This document shows positions 1-5,334 of a DNA stretch of 5,334 bases, piece after piece. The stretch lies in contig JASFPJ010000251.1 of the NCBI GenBank assembly GCA_050116035.1, positions 1-5,334 on the forward strand. Direction: 5' to 3'. This stretch comes from SOIA01 sp050116035. Lineage in GTDB: Bacteria; Acidobacteriota; Aminicenantia; Aminicenantales; Aminicenantaceae. Numbering within the stretch: the stretch's first letter is position 1; every line of letters starts with the position of its first letter. The notes beneath the pieces were generated by a model. The model saw only the letters and a program-made list of their open reading frames with translations, was not told the DNA's origin and made no database searches. The translations under genes and the position numbers were made by a program.

Positions 1-383
1 CAGACCGCGCGGCCTTTTCCCCTTTCCCCTGGGGATAACTCGTTCTCCTCCAGAAGGTTATACAACTTTTTCATGCGCGGTCCATCATTCCAGACTATGC
101 TGAATCTTTTATGAGAAGAAAAATACCTCTTGACTTCCTCGAACTGTTTCGCATCCGCCGCATCCAGACACAGCACAATCTCATTGATATAATTCACTTT
201 TTTAAGTTCATTCATGATATTGGGAAGAGCTCCGCTCGCATACTCCCTGTAAAGAGACGGCAGGACAAGGCCGATGGGTCTTGTCTTCGAAAAGACTTTC
301 AATTCCCCTTCTATTTTTTTCAGGCTTGGTTTTCCCAATTTATGGAATGTCGTGATTACGCCGTTCTGGAAAAAGTCTGACAT
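1..383 (-). CDS. GpgS-like (GT81/GT2) glycosyltransferase, N-terminal part, cut by window edge
   Basis: The reading frame opens with ATG (complement of 381-383) and stays open to base 1, giving 127 codons; the rest lies outside the window. The protein begins MSDFFQNGVITTFHKLG, followed by RPIGLVLPSLYREY (about residues 37-50), ALPNIMNEL, INEIVLCLDAAD (about 69-80) and WNDGPRMKKL, and ends at GKGRAV. From memory this order matches the N-terminal half of GT81/GT2-type nucleotide-diphospho-sugar glycosyltransferases annotated as glucosyl-3-phosphoglycerate synthase-like in cyanobacteria and proteobacteria. In those proteins the GKGR motif precedes the metal-binding D-x-D, which here would lie off the edge. 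The start is supported by AAGGAGGA ending 4 bases before the ATG. The gene is transcribed away from a second glycosyltransferase at 676. The expected role is a cytoplasmic transfer of sugar from an NDP-sugar to phosphoglycerate or a similar acceptor. The fold and family call are fairly firm; the acceptor and sugar are inference. Confidence 0.8.
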   Translation of the reverse strand, partial: MSDFFQNGVITTFHKLGKPSLKKIEGELKVFSKTRPIGLVLPSLYREYASGALPNIMNELKKVNYINEIVLCLDAADAKQFEEVKRYFSSHKRFSIVWNDGPRMKKLYNLLEENELSPGERGKGRAV

Positions 384-387
384 TTCT

Positions 388-395
388 TCCTCCTT
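388..395 (-). promoter_or_regulatory. Strong Shine-Dalgarno site of the left glycosyltransferase
   Basis: Read on the minus strand, the bases are AAGGAGGA, followed by AGAA and the ATG at 383. This is a near-perfect anti-16S match at good spacing. It fixes the start of the leftward glycosyltransferase and suggests efficient translation. Confidence 0.8.
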
Positions 396-451
396 AAAAA
401 GGGGCACTAAACCGTTGAAATGAGGTATCGGGTTGATTCGCGCTTGGATAT

Positions 452-480
452 AGAATATAGAAACAAAATTTTTATGTCAA
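452..480 (-). promoter_or_regulatory. Predicted sigma70-type promoter for the left glycosyltransferase
   Basis: On the minus strand a consensus -35 box TTGACA (480 to 475) is followed by a 17-base AT-rich spacer and TATTCT (457 to 452, 4 of 6 to TATAAT). TATATT (459 to 454, 5 of 6) is an alternative -10 at 15-base spacing. Transcription would start near 445 and leave a leader of about 60 bases before the ATG at 383. It lies in the AT-rich divergent region, where a promoter is expected. This is a prediction from sequence only. Confidence 0.55.
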
Positions 481-661
481 TCACTTGATTTTCATTTAAA
501 TCTCGTTGTATTAATTAAAGTTAACTGAAATTCAAATTTTTATATTGAAGAATGGAACGAATGGAAACTGGTTCAAGCACCCAAAGCTTTACCAGGGTGA
601 GAAAGTCTGCTCCCTTATTCTATTCTGGAATTTCCGAGGATGCTTATCAATCCACCCAGAT

Positions 662-668
662 GAGGTGA
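662..668 (+). promoter_or_regulatory. Shine-Dalgarno site deciding a GTG start
   Basis: GAGGTGA matches the anti-16S consensus. It lies 7 bases before GTG at 676 and 10 bases before the ATG at 679 that directly follows. The spacing favours GTG, but ATG one codon later is possible. An in-frame TGA at 661-663 rules out any longer start. Confidence 0.6.
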
Positions 669-675
669 CCAGACT

Positions 676-1992
676 GTGATGAATAAAAAAACAATCCTGA
701 CTCCCAAAGCCTACAAAAGAATGGGGGAAATCAAAAAAGCGGATATCCTTGTCGGCATCCCCAGCTACAACAACGAAAACACCATCGGTCATGTCATAAA
801 GGCTGTCCGTCTCGGACTGACGAAATACTTCCCTAAATATAAAAGTGTTATCATCAACTCTGACTGTGGCTCCACAGATAAAACCCGAAAAATCATCAAA
901 CAAGATTTAAACGATTACAAAGAACTGGAAACAATACTGATCGCCCACGAAATGCACCCCTATATGCGAAGCCTGCACACCCCCATATCTGAAATGGTGA
1001 CCACATTCAGAGGCACTCCAGGCAAGGGCAAAGCGTTCCGAAGGATTTTTGAAATTGCCCACAAGCTGGGAGTCAAAGCAGTTGTCGTTGTCGACTCTGA
1101 CCTCCGTTCCATAACTCCTGAATGGATTCAACTTCTGGCAGCCCCCATTGTCTTCAAGGATTTCGATTATGTTGCTCCCCTCTATGCACGCCACAAGTAT
1201 GACGGGACAATCACAAATTCCCTGATCTATCCTTTAACCCGAGCTCTTTACGGGAAGAAGATCCGCCAGCCCATAGGAGGAGAGTTCGGGTTTTCAGCCA
1301 GGATTCTCAACGAATACATGAAAAAAGATATATGGGATACAGATGTCGCGTATTATGGCATAGACATCTGGATGACTTCTGTTGCTCTGGCCAACAGCTT
1401 TAAAGTCTGTCAATCTTTCCTGGGCGCAAAAATCCATAATCCTAAAAATATCGCCACACTCACTCCGATGTTCAAACAGGTCATCGGGACGATCTTTTCT
1501 CTTATAGAGGAGACTCGTGATAAATGGAGGGGAACAAAAGGAAGCAAGGACCTTCCCACTTTCGGATTCCAGGCCAGAGTCATTCCTGAAGAAGTCCCTC
1601 AGGATTTCAATGACCTCTTCAAACGTTTTCAGAAGGGAGTCGAAAAAAGAAAAGCCGTCTGGAAAGAAATAATGAAGACAGAAAACTATAAAGCTCTTGA
1701 AAAAGTGACTGCCCAGGCTAAAAAAGGATACTCCTTTCCTCTCGAGCTCTGGGCGAAAATCATCTATGACTACATCATCTTCTATCACAGGTTCAAGAAC
1801 GTTTTCATGGAAATGAGCCTCCCGTCAATCCTCGAATCAATGATCCCTCTCTATTTCGGGTTCACCTCCTCATTTGTGCTTAAAACAAAGAATATGAGCA
1901 ATCAAGAGGCAGAAAAAGAGATCGAAAATATCTGTCTCGAGTTCGAAAGGTTCAAACCCTATCTGGTCAAAAACTGGGATAAGAGAGATTGA
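676..1992 (+). CDS. GT81/GT2-like glycosyltransferase (glucosyl/mannosylglycerate synthase-like)
   Basis: This 438-residue cytoplasmic protein has no signal peptide or membrane segment. The GT-A fold is visible in order: nucleotide-binding start ILVGIPSYNNENTIG (24-38), INSDCGSTDKT (60-70), GTPGKGKAF (113-121), the metal/nucleotide D-x-D as VVVVDSDLRS (136-145), acceptor-side QPIGGEFGFS (198-207), YYGIDIWM (226-233) and a late histidine in AKIHNPK (H254). This matches the layout of GpgS (GT81), which has a DSD motif, a P-x-GGE motif, a YG-[IV]-[DE]-I motif and a metal-binding His. A helical, charged C-terminal part (about 265-438) lies beyond the core. By family it should transfer a sugar from an NDP-sugar to a glycerate-like acceptor, perhaps making a compatible solute; the substrate is inference. 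The start is GTG (or ATG one codon later) behind GAGGTGA. It is the first gene of an operon-like run, 20 bases before hpt, and diverges from another GT81-like gene. Confidence 0.82.
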   Translation: MMNKKTILTPKAYKRMGEIKKADILVGIPSYNNENTIGHVIKAVRLGLTKYFPKYKSVIINSDCGSTDKTRKIIKQDLNDYKELETILIAHEMHPYMRSLHTPISEMVTTFRGTPGKGKAFRRIFEIAHKLGVKAVVVVDSDLRSITPEWIQLLAAPIVFKDFDYVAPLYARHKYDGTITNSLIYPLTRALYGKKIRQPIGGEFGFSARILNEYMKKDIWDTDVAYYGIDIWMTSVALANSFKVCQSFLGAKIHNPKNIATLTPMFKQVIGTIFSLIEETRDKWRGTKGSKDLPTFGFQARVIPEEVPQDFNDLFKRFQKGVEKRKAVWKEIMKTENYKALEKVTAQAKKGYSFPLELWAKIIYDYIIFYHRFKNVFMEMSLPSILESMIPLYFGFTSSFVLKTKNMSNQEAEKEIENICLEFERFKPYLVKNWDKRD

Positions 1993-2012
1993 ATTCCCCT
2001 AAGGATGATTGA

Positions 2013-2732
2013 ATGATGGACGACAAAACTCTTTTCGACAGCGTCATCAAAGTTCCTGAAGAAGGCATCCCCTCAGCAAAGGGTGAAGTCCTTGTCCTTA
2101 ACGGCATCCTTCCTGAGAAAGAGCGGAAGATAGACAAAATATTGATCCCGGAGCAATACATCAAAGAAAGGACCAAGGCTCTGGCTCGCAAAATCAGTAA
2201 AGACTATGAAACGGCCAAAGAAATAACTCTGGTGACAATCCTCAAGGGAGCTTTTGTGTTCGCCTCGGACCTGGGAAGGGAGATGTACAACGTTTCCGGA
2301 TTGAAGGGTCCAGAGATCAAGTTCGATTTCATCAAGGCCGTGACCTACGGCAAAGAAATCAAACAAACTCAAGAATCACAGAGAAGGGTAAGAATCGAAC
2401 TCAAGCCCATGGACTTGAGAGGAAAAGATGTTCTGTTGATCGAAGATATCATTGACCAGGGTTTCACGCTCTATGAGATCAAGAAGAACCTCCTGGAAAA
2501 AGAAAACCTGAATTCACTGAGAGTCTGTGCTCTGCTCAATAAAGTCTTAAAAAATCCATCAGCAGAAGTCAGAGAAATAAAGGAAAAATTAGTGCTCGAT
2601 TACCTCGGATTCGAGATCCCCGATCGATGGATCGCCGGCTACGGGATTGATGCTGGAGGAGATTTCAGGCATCTTCCCTTTATTATCGCCGTAAAAGAGA
2701 AATACTATCTGAACAAAAACAATGGGGCATGA
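2013..2732 (+). CDS. hpt: Hypoxanthine phosphoribosyltransferase
   Basis: This 239-residue type I phosphoribosyltransferase converts hypoxanthine (often also guanine) plus PRPP to IMP (or GMP) and PPi in the cytoplasm. Visible motifs: PPi-binding LKG (77-79) within LVTILKGAFVFASDLGRE; a catalytic flexible loop with TYG (111-113) where the family usually has SYG; PRPP loop VLLIEDIIDQGFTL (140-153), with Gln149 where most members have Thr; purine-site Lys177 in LLNK; and LGFEIPDRWIAGYGID (198-213) followed by FRHLPFI. The roughly 40 residues before the usual family start (near KILIPEQYI) make it longer than the common 175-190 residues. The start is the first of two adjacent ATGs, with AAGGA 7 bases upstream. 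It lies 20 bases after the glycosyltransferase and 14 before ade, so co-transcription is likely. It uses the product of Ade. Specificity between hypoxanthine and guanine is not determined. Confidence 0.92.
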   Translation: MMDDKTLFDSVIKVPEEGIPSAKGEVLVLNGILPEKERKIDKILIPEQYIKERTKALARKISKDYETAKEITLVTILKGAFVFASDLGREMYNVSGLKGPEIKFDFIKAVTYGKEIKQTQESQRRVRIELKPMDLRGKDVLLIEDIIDQGFTLYEIKKNLLEKENLNSLRVCALLNKVLKNPSAEVREIKEKLVLDYLGFEIPDRWIAGYGIDAGGDFRHLPFIIAVKEKYYLNKNNGA

Positions 2733-2746
2733 AAACCGGATAAGCC

Positions 2747-4507
2747 ATGCATGATACTATTCTCACACAGGGGAATATCATCGATGTCCGTTCCCGCAGG
2801 ATTTATGAAAGCGATGTGTGTATTAAGGACGGCATAATCACCAGAATCGAACCTTCATGCAGTGAAAACGCGAAACAGGTCATCGATGTCTCCGGAAAAT
2901 TCATTTCTCCTGGATTTATCGACAGCCATCTCCATATCGAAAGCAGCATGCTCAGCCCCTTGGAGTTTTCCAAAGAGGCTGTAAAGCACGGCACCACTTC
3001 TCTCTTTGTGGACCCGCACGAGATCGCTAATGTCTGCGGGAGAAAGGGAATCGATTTGTTTTTGAAGCAAGCGGAAATCGTGCCTCTGGATATCTATGTG
3101 GGAATTCCTTCCTGTGTGCCTGCCACTGAGCTTGAAGACTCGGGTGCCTCCATAACTCTTCAAGATATCAAAGAGCTGATTCCAGATAGACGAATCTTCG
3201 GTTTAGCCGAAATGATGAACTTTCCCGGTATTATCCATGACATTGGGGATGCGAGAGAGAAGGTTGATCTCGCGTATAATGCAGGGAAAATCGTGGATGG
3301 ACATTGTCCCGGTTTAACTGGCCCAGATTTGATGACCTACATCACAAACGGCAAAAACGATAACACCGTAAGGATTATGTCTGACCACGAATCAATTCAT
3401 CTGGATGAAGTCATAGAGAAGAACAGAGCAGGGATGACTATCGCATTGAGATACGGCAGTGCGACCAAAGACCTGGAAAGACTCCTGCCCGGACTCCTCG
3501 AGGCTCAGGTGGACCTGGAAAGATTCATGCTCTGCTCTGACGACTTAGATCCCATTGACCTTCTCGAAAACGGCCACGTAGACAGGATCATCAAAAAAAC
3601 AAGAGGCATCATCCTGGAGAACACAAACCTCGATCTTGAACAGGCCGTTATCCTGGCTATTGCGCTGGCCACAATAAACCCATCAAGATATTTTTCAAGA
3701 TTCCTGAAACTGTATGAATACCCAGAAACCGGCGAGATAGCCGAGGGGAAAAAGGCCAATCTGGTAGTCCTTGAAACACTGGAAGACCTGGATGTCACCA
3801 CAGTCATCCACGACGGCAGATTAGTCATATCCGATAAGGAATACATCGGACAACAACCCGACTTTGACTACTCTGAATTCTTGGGACAGATCAATACAGG
3901 AAAGAAGTTTCAGTCAGATGATTTCAAAATCACTCCTTCTGAAGGGCCAACAAGCCTGGACGTGAAAGTCATCGAGGTCATCGAAGATAGTCTGGTAACC
4001 GAACTCAACTTAATGCCCTTTGCTGTCACTCGCGGAGAGCTTCAATCCGATCCTGGAAAAGATGTAGTTAAGATTGCCGTTATCGAAAGACACAGAGGGA
4101 TAGGCTCTTTTTCCCTGGGCTTTGTCAAGGGCTTAGGCATAAAAAAGGGTGCGATTGCCTCGACCGTTGCTCACGACAGTCATAATCTCATCGTCGCCGG
4201 GAGTAACAACGAATCCATGGCCAGAGCCGCGAATCTCCTGAGTGAAAAAGGTGGAGGGATGGCTGTAGTCGCAGACAGGATTGATTATTTTCCCTTAGAA
4301 ATAGCTGGCTTGATGTCAACATCGAAGATTGAAAAAGTTGTCAATGGCTACACAAACATAAAAAAGGCGGCTAAGAGGCTTGGCTCCCCGCTCGAAAATG
4401 CATTCATGACGTTGTCTTTCCTCGCCCTGCCTGTCATCCCGAAGCTGAAAATCACCAACAGAGGGTTGGTTGATGTGGATAAGTTTCAATTTGTGGATTT
4501 GTATTAA
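2747..4507 (+). CDS. ade: Adenine deaminase
   Basis: This 586-residue enzyme of the amidohydrolase superfamily, of normal family length, deaminates adenine to hypoxanthine and ammonia in the cytoplasm. The N-terminal beta-sandwich part (1-55) ends in GKFISPGFIDSHLHIESSM, with metal-ligand His61 and His63. Further signatures: DPHEIANV (89-96), GLAEMMNFPG (152-161), DGHCPG (184-189), SDHE (212-215), the catalytic-region Asp pair in CSDDLDP (D265, D266), INPSRYF, and GEIAEGKKANLVVL. The adenine-deaminase-specific C-terminal domain (about 400-586) has HRGIGSFSLGFVKG, GAIASTVAHDSHN, and MTLSFLALPVIPKLKITNRGLVDV at the end. Two deviations from the family as I recall it are a stretch of about 7 extra residues before SDHE and RYGS instead of REGS (Tyr236). 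The start is ATG at 2747, 14 bases after hpt; the Shine-Dalgarno is weak (GGA at 2738), so translation may be coupled to hpt. Ade and Hpt are consecutive steps from adenine to IMP. Confidence 0.95.
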   Translation: MHDTILTQGNIIDVRSRRIYESDVCIKDGIITRIEPSCSENAKQVIDVSGKFISPGFIDSHLHIESSMLSPLEFSKEAVKHGTTSLFVDPHEIANVCGRKGIDLFLKQAEIVPLDIYVGIPSCVPATELEDSGASITLQDIKELIPDRRIFGLAEMMNFPGIIHDIGDAREKVDLAYNAGKIVDGHCPGLTGPDLMTYITNGKNDNTVRIMSDHESIHLDEVIEKNRAGMTIALRYGSATKDLERLLPGLLEAQVDLERFMLCSDDLDPIDLLENGHVDRIIKKTRGIILENTNLDLEQAVILAIALATINPSRYFSRFLKLYEYPETGEIAEGKKANLVVLETLEDLDVTTVIHDGRLVISDKEYIGQQPDFDYSEFLGQINTGKKFQSDDFKITPSEGPTSLDVKVIEVIEDSLVTELNLMPFAVTRGELQSDPGKDVVKIAVIERHRGIGSFSLGFVKGLGIKKGAIASTVAHDSHNLIVAGSNNESMARAANLLSEKGGGMAVVADRIDYFPLEIAGLMSTSKIEKVVNGYTNIKKAAKRLGSPLENAFMTLSFLALPVIPKLKITNRGLVDVDKFQFVDLY

Positions 4508-4513
4508 TAAAAT

Positions 4514-4541
4514 GGGGACGTTCCCCAAGGTACCACCTTAG
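4514..4541 (+). repeat. Left terminal inverted repeat of the 183-bp element
   Basis: This is a 28-base arm, perfectly complementary to 4669-4696. It contains mini-hairpins at 4514-4526 (GGGGA/TCCCC stem, CGT loop) and 4527-4539 (AAGGT/ACCTT stem, ACC loop). It begins 6 bases after the ade stop codon. Confidence 0.9.
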
Positions 4542-4642
4542 CTCATCAAAAAAAGGATTACTTCTAAACAATTGATATTTTCCATCTCTTTGATTCTACT
4601 TTTGTTTACTCTCCTTCCCAGAGCGATTTAATAGAATGTAGT

Positions 4643-4658
4643 ACTAATGAACTAATGA
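4643..4658 (+). repeat. Tandem 8-bp duplication inside the element
   Basis: ACTAATGA occurs twice head to tail (4643-4650 and 4651-4658) in the AT-rich interior of the palindromic element, close to its right arm. It is short and could be replication slippage. Confidence 0.5.
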
Positions 4659-4668
4659 AATAATTGGT

Positions 4669-4696
4669 CTAAGGTGGTACCTTGGGGAACGTCCCC
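4669..4696 (-). repeat. Right terminal inverted repeat of the 183-bp element
   Basis: This is a perfect inverted copy of 4514-4541, with mini-hairpins at 4671-4683 (AAGGT/ACCTT, GGT loop) and 4684-4696 (GGGGA/TCCCC, ACG loop). Its last base directly adjoins the stop codon of the leftward glycoside hydrolase gene. Confidence 0.9.
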
Positions 4697-5334
4697 TTAT
4701 TTTTTGTAGAGAGTCAGACCGTGGCCCAGCGGATAAAGCCCTGGGAGGGAAACTGGGAGTCTACCCGTTATGTCAATTTCGCCAAAGAGAGCTTTGGCTG
4801 CCGCCTTTTGTGCCGGATCAGCCCATCTGTACGCACACATATAGCCATCGACTTCAGGAAAATGGCGTAAAAAATAAGGACTTCCAAAGGAAATCACGAT
4901 AACAGGAGTGGAGCTCTCTGCGGCCTCCTGAATGAGCTGGATATGTTTCTCATTCAGACCGACACTTCCTTTCCAGGCACGAAGAGAGGAAAAAAGCGCA
5001 AAGACAAGAACATCCGCTTCACGGGCATTTTCCATTCCTTCCACTAAGAATTCCTCCCCTGTGAAGGCATCCGCGTAAAAAGTGATGGCCTCCGGACTTC
5101 GTTCAAGGACTTCTCTGATAAAAGTTCTACCGGCAAAATAGCCTCCCGGATCACTGCTCAGAGAAAAAACAGCGATGTTTTTATCCTCTCCCGATAAAGG
5201 AAAAACGGATCCATTATTCTTGACCAGAGTGAGCGAATCCTCGAATACTCCATCCGCTTTCATAAGATTTTCTTTTGTGGCCACTCTCTCATCCAGAATT
5301 TCAGTATCCACTAGCTTTTTCCTGTGAAGGCCCA
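4697..5334 (-). CDS. Glycoside hydrolase family 3, C-terminal part, cut by window edge
   Basis: The minus-strand frame is open from the right edge to TAA (complement of 4697-4699), giving about 211 visible codons. A GTG at 5311 could be read as a start, but the frame continues upstream as GLHRKKL without a stop and has no Shine-Dalgarno, so the true start is outside. The visible part is a GH3 C-terminal domain: DSLTLVKNNGSVFPL (about visible residues 32-46, the usual 'S-x-x-LLKN' entry strand), an alpha/beta sandwich with ADVLVFALFSS and STPVIVISFGSPYFLRHFP, then DITGRLPVSLPGLYPLGHGL near the end. The catalytic TIM-barrel with the nucleophile Asp is missing from the window, so beta-glucosidase cannot be separated from NagZ-type beta-N-acetylhexosaminidase. 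The acidic linker LDERVATKENLMKADGVFED fits the inter-domain region. Location (secreted or cytoplasmic) cannot be judged without the N-terminus. It converges on ade, separated by the palindromic element. Confidence 0.85.
   Translation of the reverse strand, partial: GLHRKKLVDTEILDERVATKENLMKADGVFEDSLTLVKNNGSVFPLSGEDKNIAVFSLSSDPGGYFAGRTFIREVLERSPEAITFYADAFTGEEFLVEGMENAREADVLVFALFSSLRAWKGSVGLNEKHIQLIQEAAESSTPVIVISFGSPYFLRHFPEVDGYMCAYRWADPAQKAAAKALFGEIDITGRLPVSLPGLYPLGHGLTLYKK

Larger units (their letters stand above)
384..675. other. AT-rich divergent intergenic region between two glycosyltransferase genes
   Basis: This 292-base stretch separates two divergently transcribed genes and must hold both promoters. 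The core, roughly 440-550, is strongly AT-rich. The leftward promoter is listed separately. For the rightward operon only weak boxes are visible, for example TTGATT at 485-490 and TATTAA at 509-514 with an 18-base spacer, each 4 of 6 to consensus; I do not call it. A short tandem repeat, AATGGAACG then AATGGAA, lies at 551-566. I see no coding sequence, tRNA or convincing riboswitch fold. Confidence 0.6.
4514..4696. mobile_element. MITE/REP-like palindromic element, 183 bp
   Basis: A 28-base arm at 4514-4541 is repeated as a perfect inverted copy at 4669-4696, around a 127-base AT-rich interior with no gene. Each arm is built from two abutting 13-base imperfect palindromes: GGGGACGTTCCCC (5-bp stem, 3-base loop) and AAGGTACCACCTT (5-bp stem, 3-base loop), then AG. 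The GGGGACGTTCCCC motif is one I associate with repeated, transposase-linked short elements in several bacterial genomes. With no transposase inside, this looks like a non-autonomous element mobilised in trans, possibly by an IS200-like or RAYT-type enzyme (inference). No clear target-site duplication is visible because both flanks are A/T-rich. It lies between convergent genes, where its foldback could also block read-through. Confidence 0.75.

Noticed and set aside
111..380. Plus-strand open frame of 89 codons over the left glycosyltransferase
   Set aside because: It is antisense to a frame with clear family motifs and a strong Shine-Dalgarno; its own product has no recognisable features.
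551..566. AATGGAACG/AATGGAA short direct repeat as an operator or iteron
   Set aside because: Only one full and one partial copy, no symmetry, and no partner elsewhere in the intergenic region; likely chance.
602..675. Leader RNA fold pairing AGTCTG with CAGACT upstream of the second glycosyltransferase
   Set aside because: Only a 6-bp match across a long loop with no further support; no riboswitch class recognised.
1294..1788. Minus-strand open frame of 164 codons inside the second glycosyltransferase
   Set aside because: The opposite strand encodes conserved glycosyltransferase sequence; this frame has no ribosome binding site or recognisable domain and reads as a shadow.
4514..4696. Simple Rho-independent terminator
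   Set aside because: The stems are not followed by a proper U-run in the ade direction, and a 127-base loop between the long arms is unlike an intrinsic terminator; on the minus strand no T-tract follows the hairpins either.
4682..4870. Small plus-strand frame beginning MGNVPLFF in the right arm of the element
   Set aside because: It starts inside the inverted repeat and then runs antisense to the glycoside hydrolase; such 'GNVP' peptides arise from translating the GGGGAACGTCCCC motif.
4697..5311. Reading the glycoside hydrolase as a complete 204-residue gene from GTG at 5311
   Set aside because: The frame remains open to the window edge, no Shine-Dalgarno precedes the GTG, and the catalytic domain of GH3 would be missing.

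Overview
The window looks like chromosomal DNA from a bacterium of moderate GC content (about 45% by eye, not computed). Genes are densely packed, Shine-Dalgarno sites are clear, and intergenic stretches are AT-rich. No rRNA, tRNA or lineage-specific marker is present, so the phylum cannot be fixed. The large GT2/GT81-like glycosyltransferases recall proteins I associate with delta-proteobacteria, cyanobacteria and uncultured anaerobic lineages such as Aminicenantes, but that is only a weak hint.

Layout: (1) 1-383, minus strand: the N-terminal part of a GpgS-like (GT81/GT2) glycosyltransferase that runs off the left edge. (2) 384-675: an AT-rich divergent intergenic region with a good sigma70-type promoter facing left. 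(3) 676-4507, plus strand: a compact three-gene run with gaps of 20 and 14 bases. It encodes a second GT81/GT2-like glycosyltransferase, a hypoxanthine phosphoribosyltransferase (hpt) and an adenine deaminase (ade). (4) 4514-4696: a 183-bp MITE/REP-like element with perfect 28-bp terminal inverted repeats, sitting between convergent genes. (5) 4697-5334, minus strand: the C-terminal part of a family 3 glycoside hydrolase that runs off the right edge.

Function: hpt and ade form a two-step purine salvage route, adenine to hypoxanthine (Ade) and hypoxanthine plus PRPP to IMP (Hpt). The two divergently transcribed glycosyltransferases both resemble enzymes that transfer a sugar from an NDP-sugar to glycerate-type acceptors. 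Together they may make a compatible solute such as glucosylglycerate or a related glycoside, but the acceptor cannot be read from sequence alone.

Most of the window is ordinary metabolism. The most unusual structure is the small palindromic element at 4514-4696. Each of its arms consists of two abutting 13-nt mini-hairpins, and it fills almost the whole gap between the two convergent stop codons.
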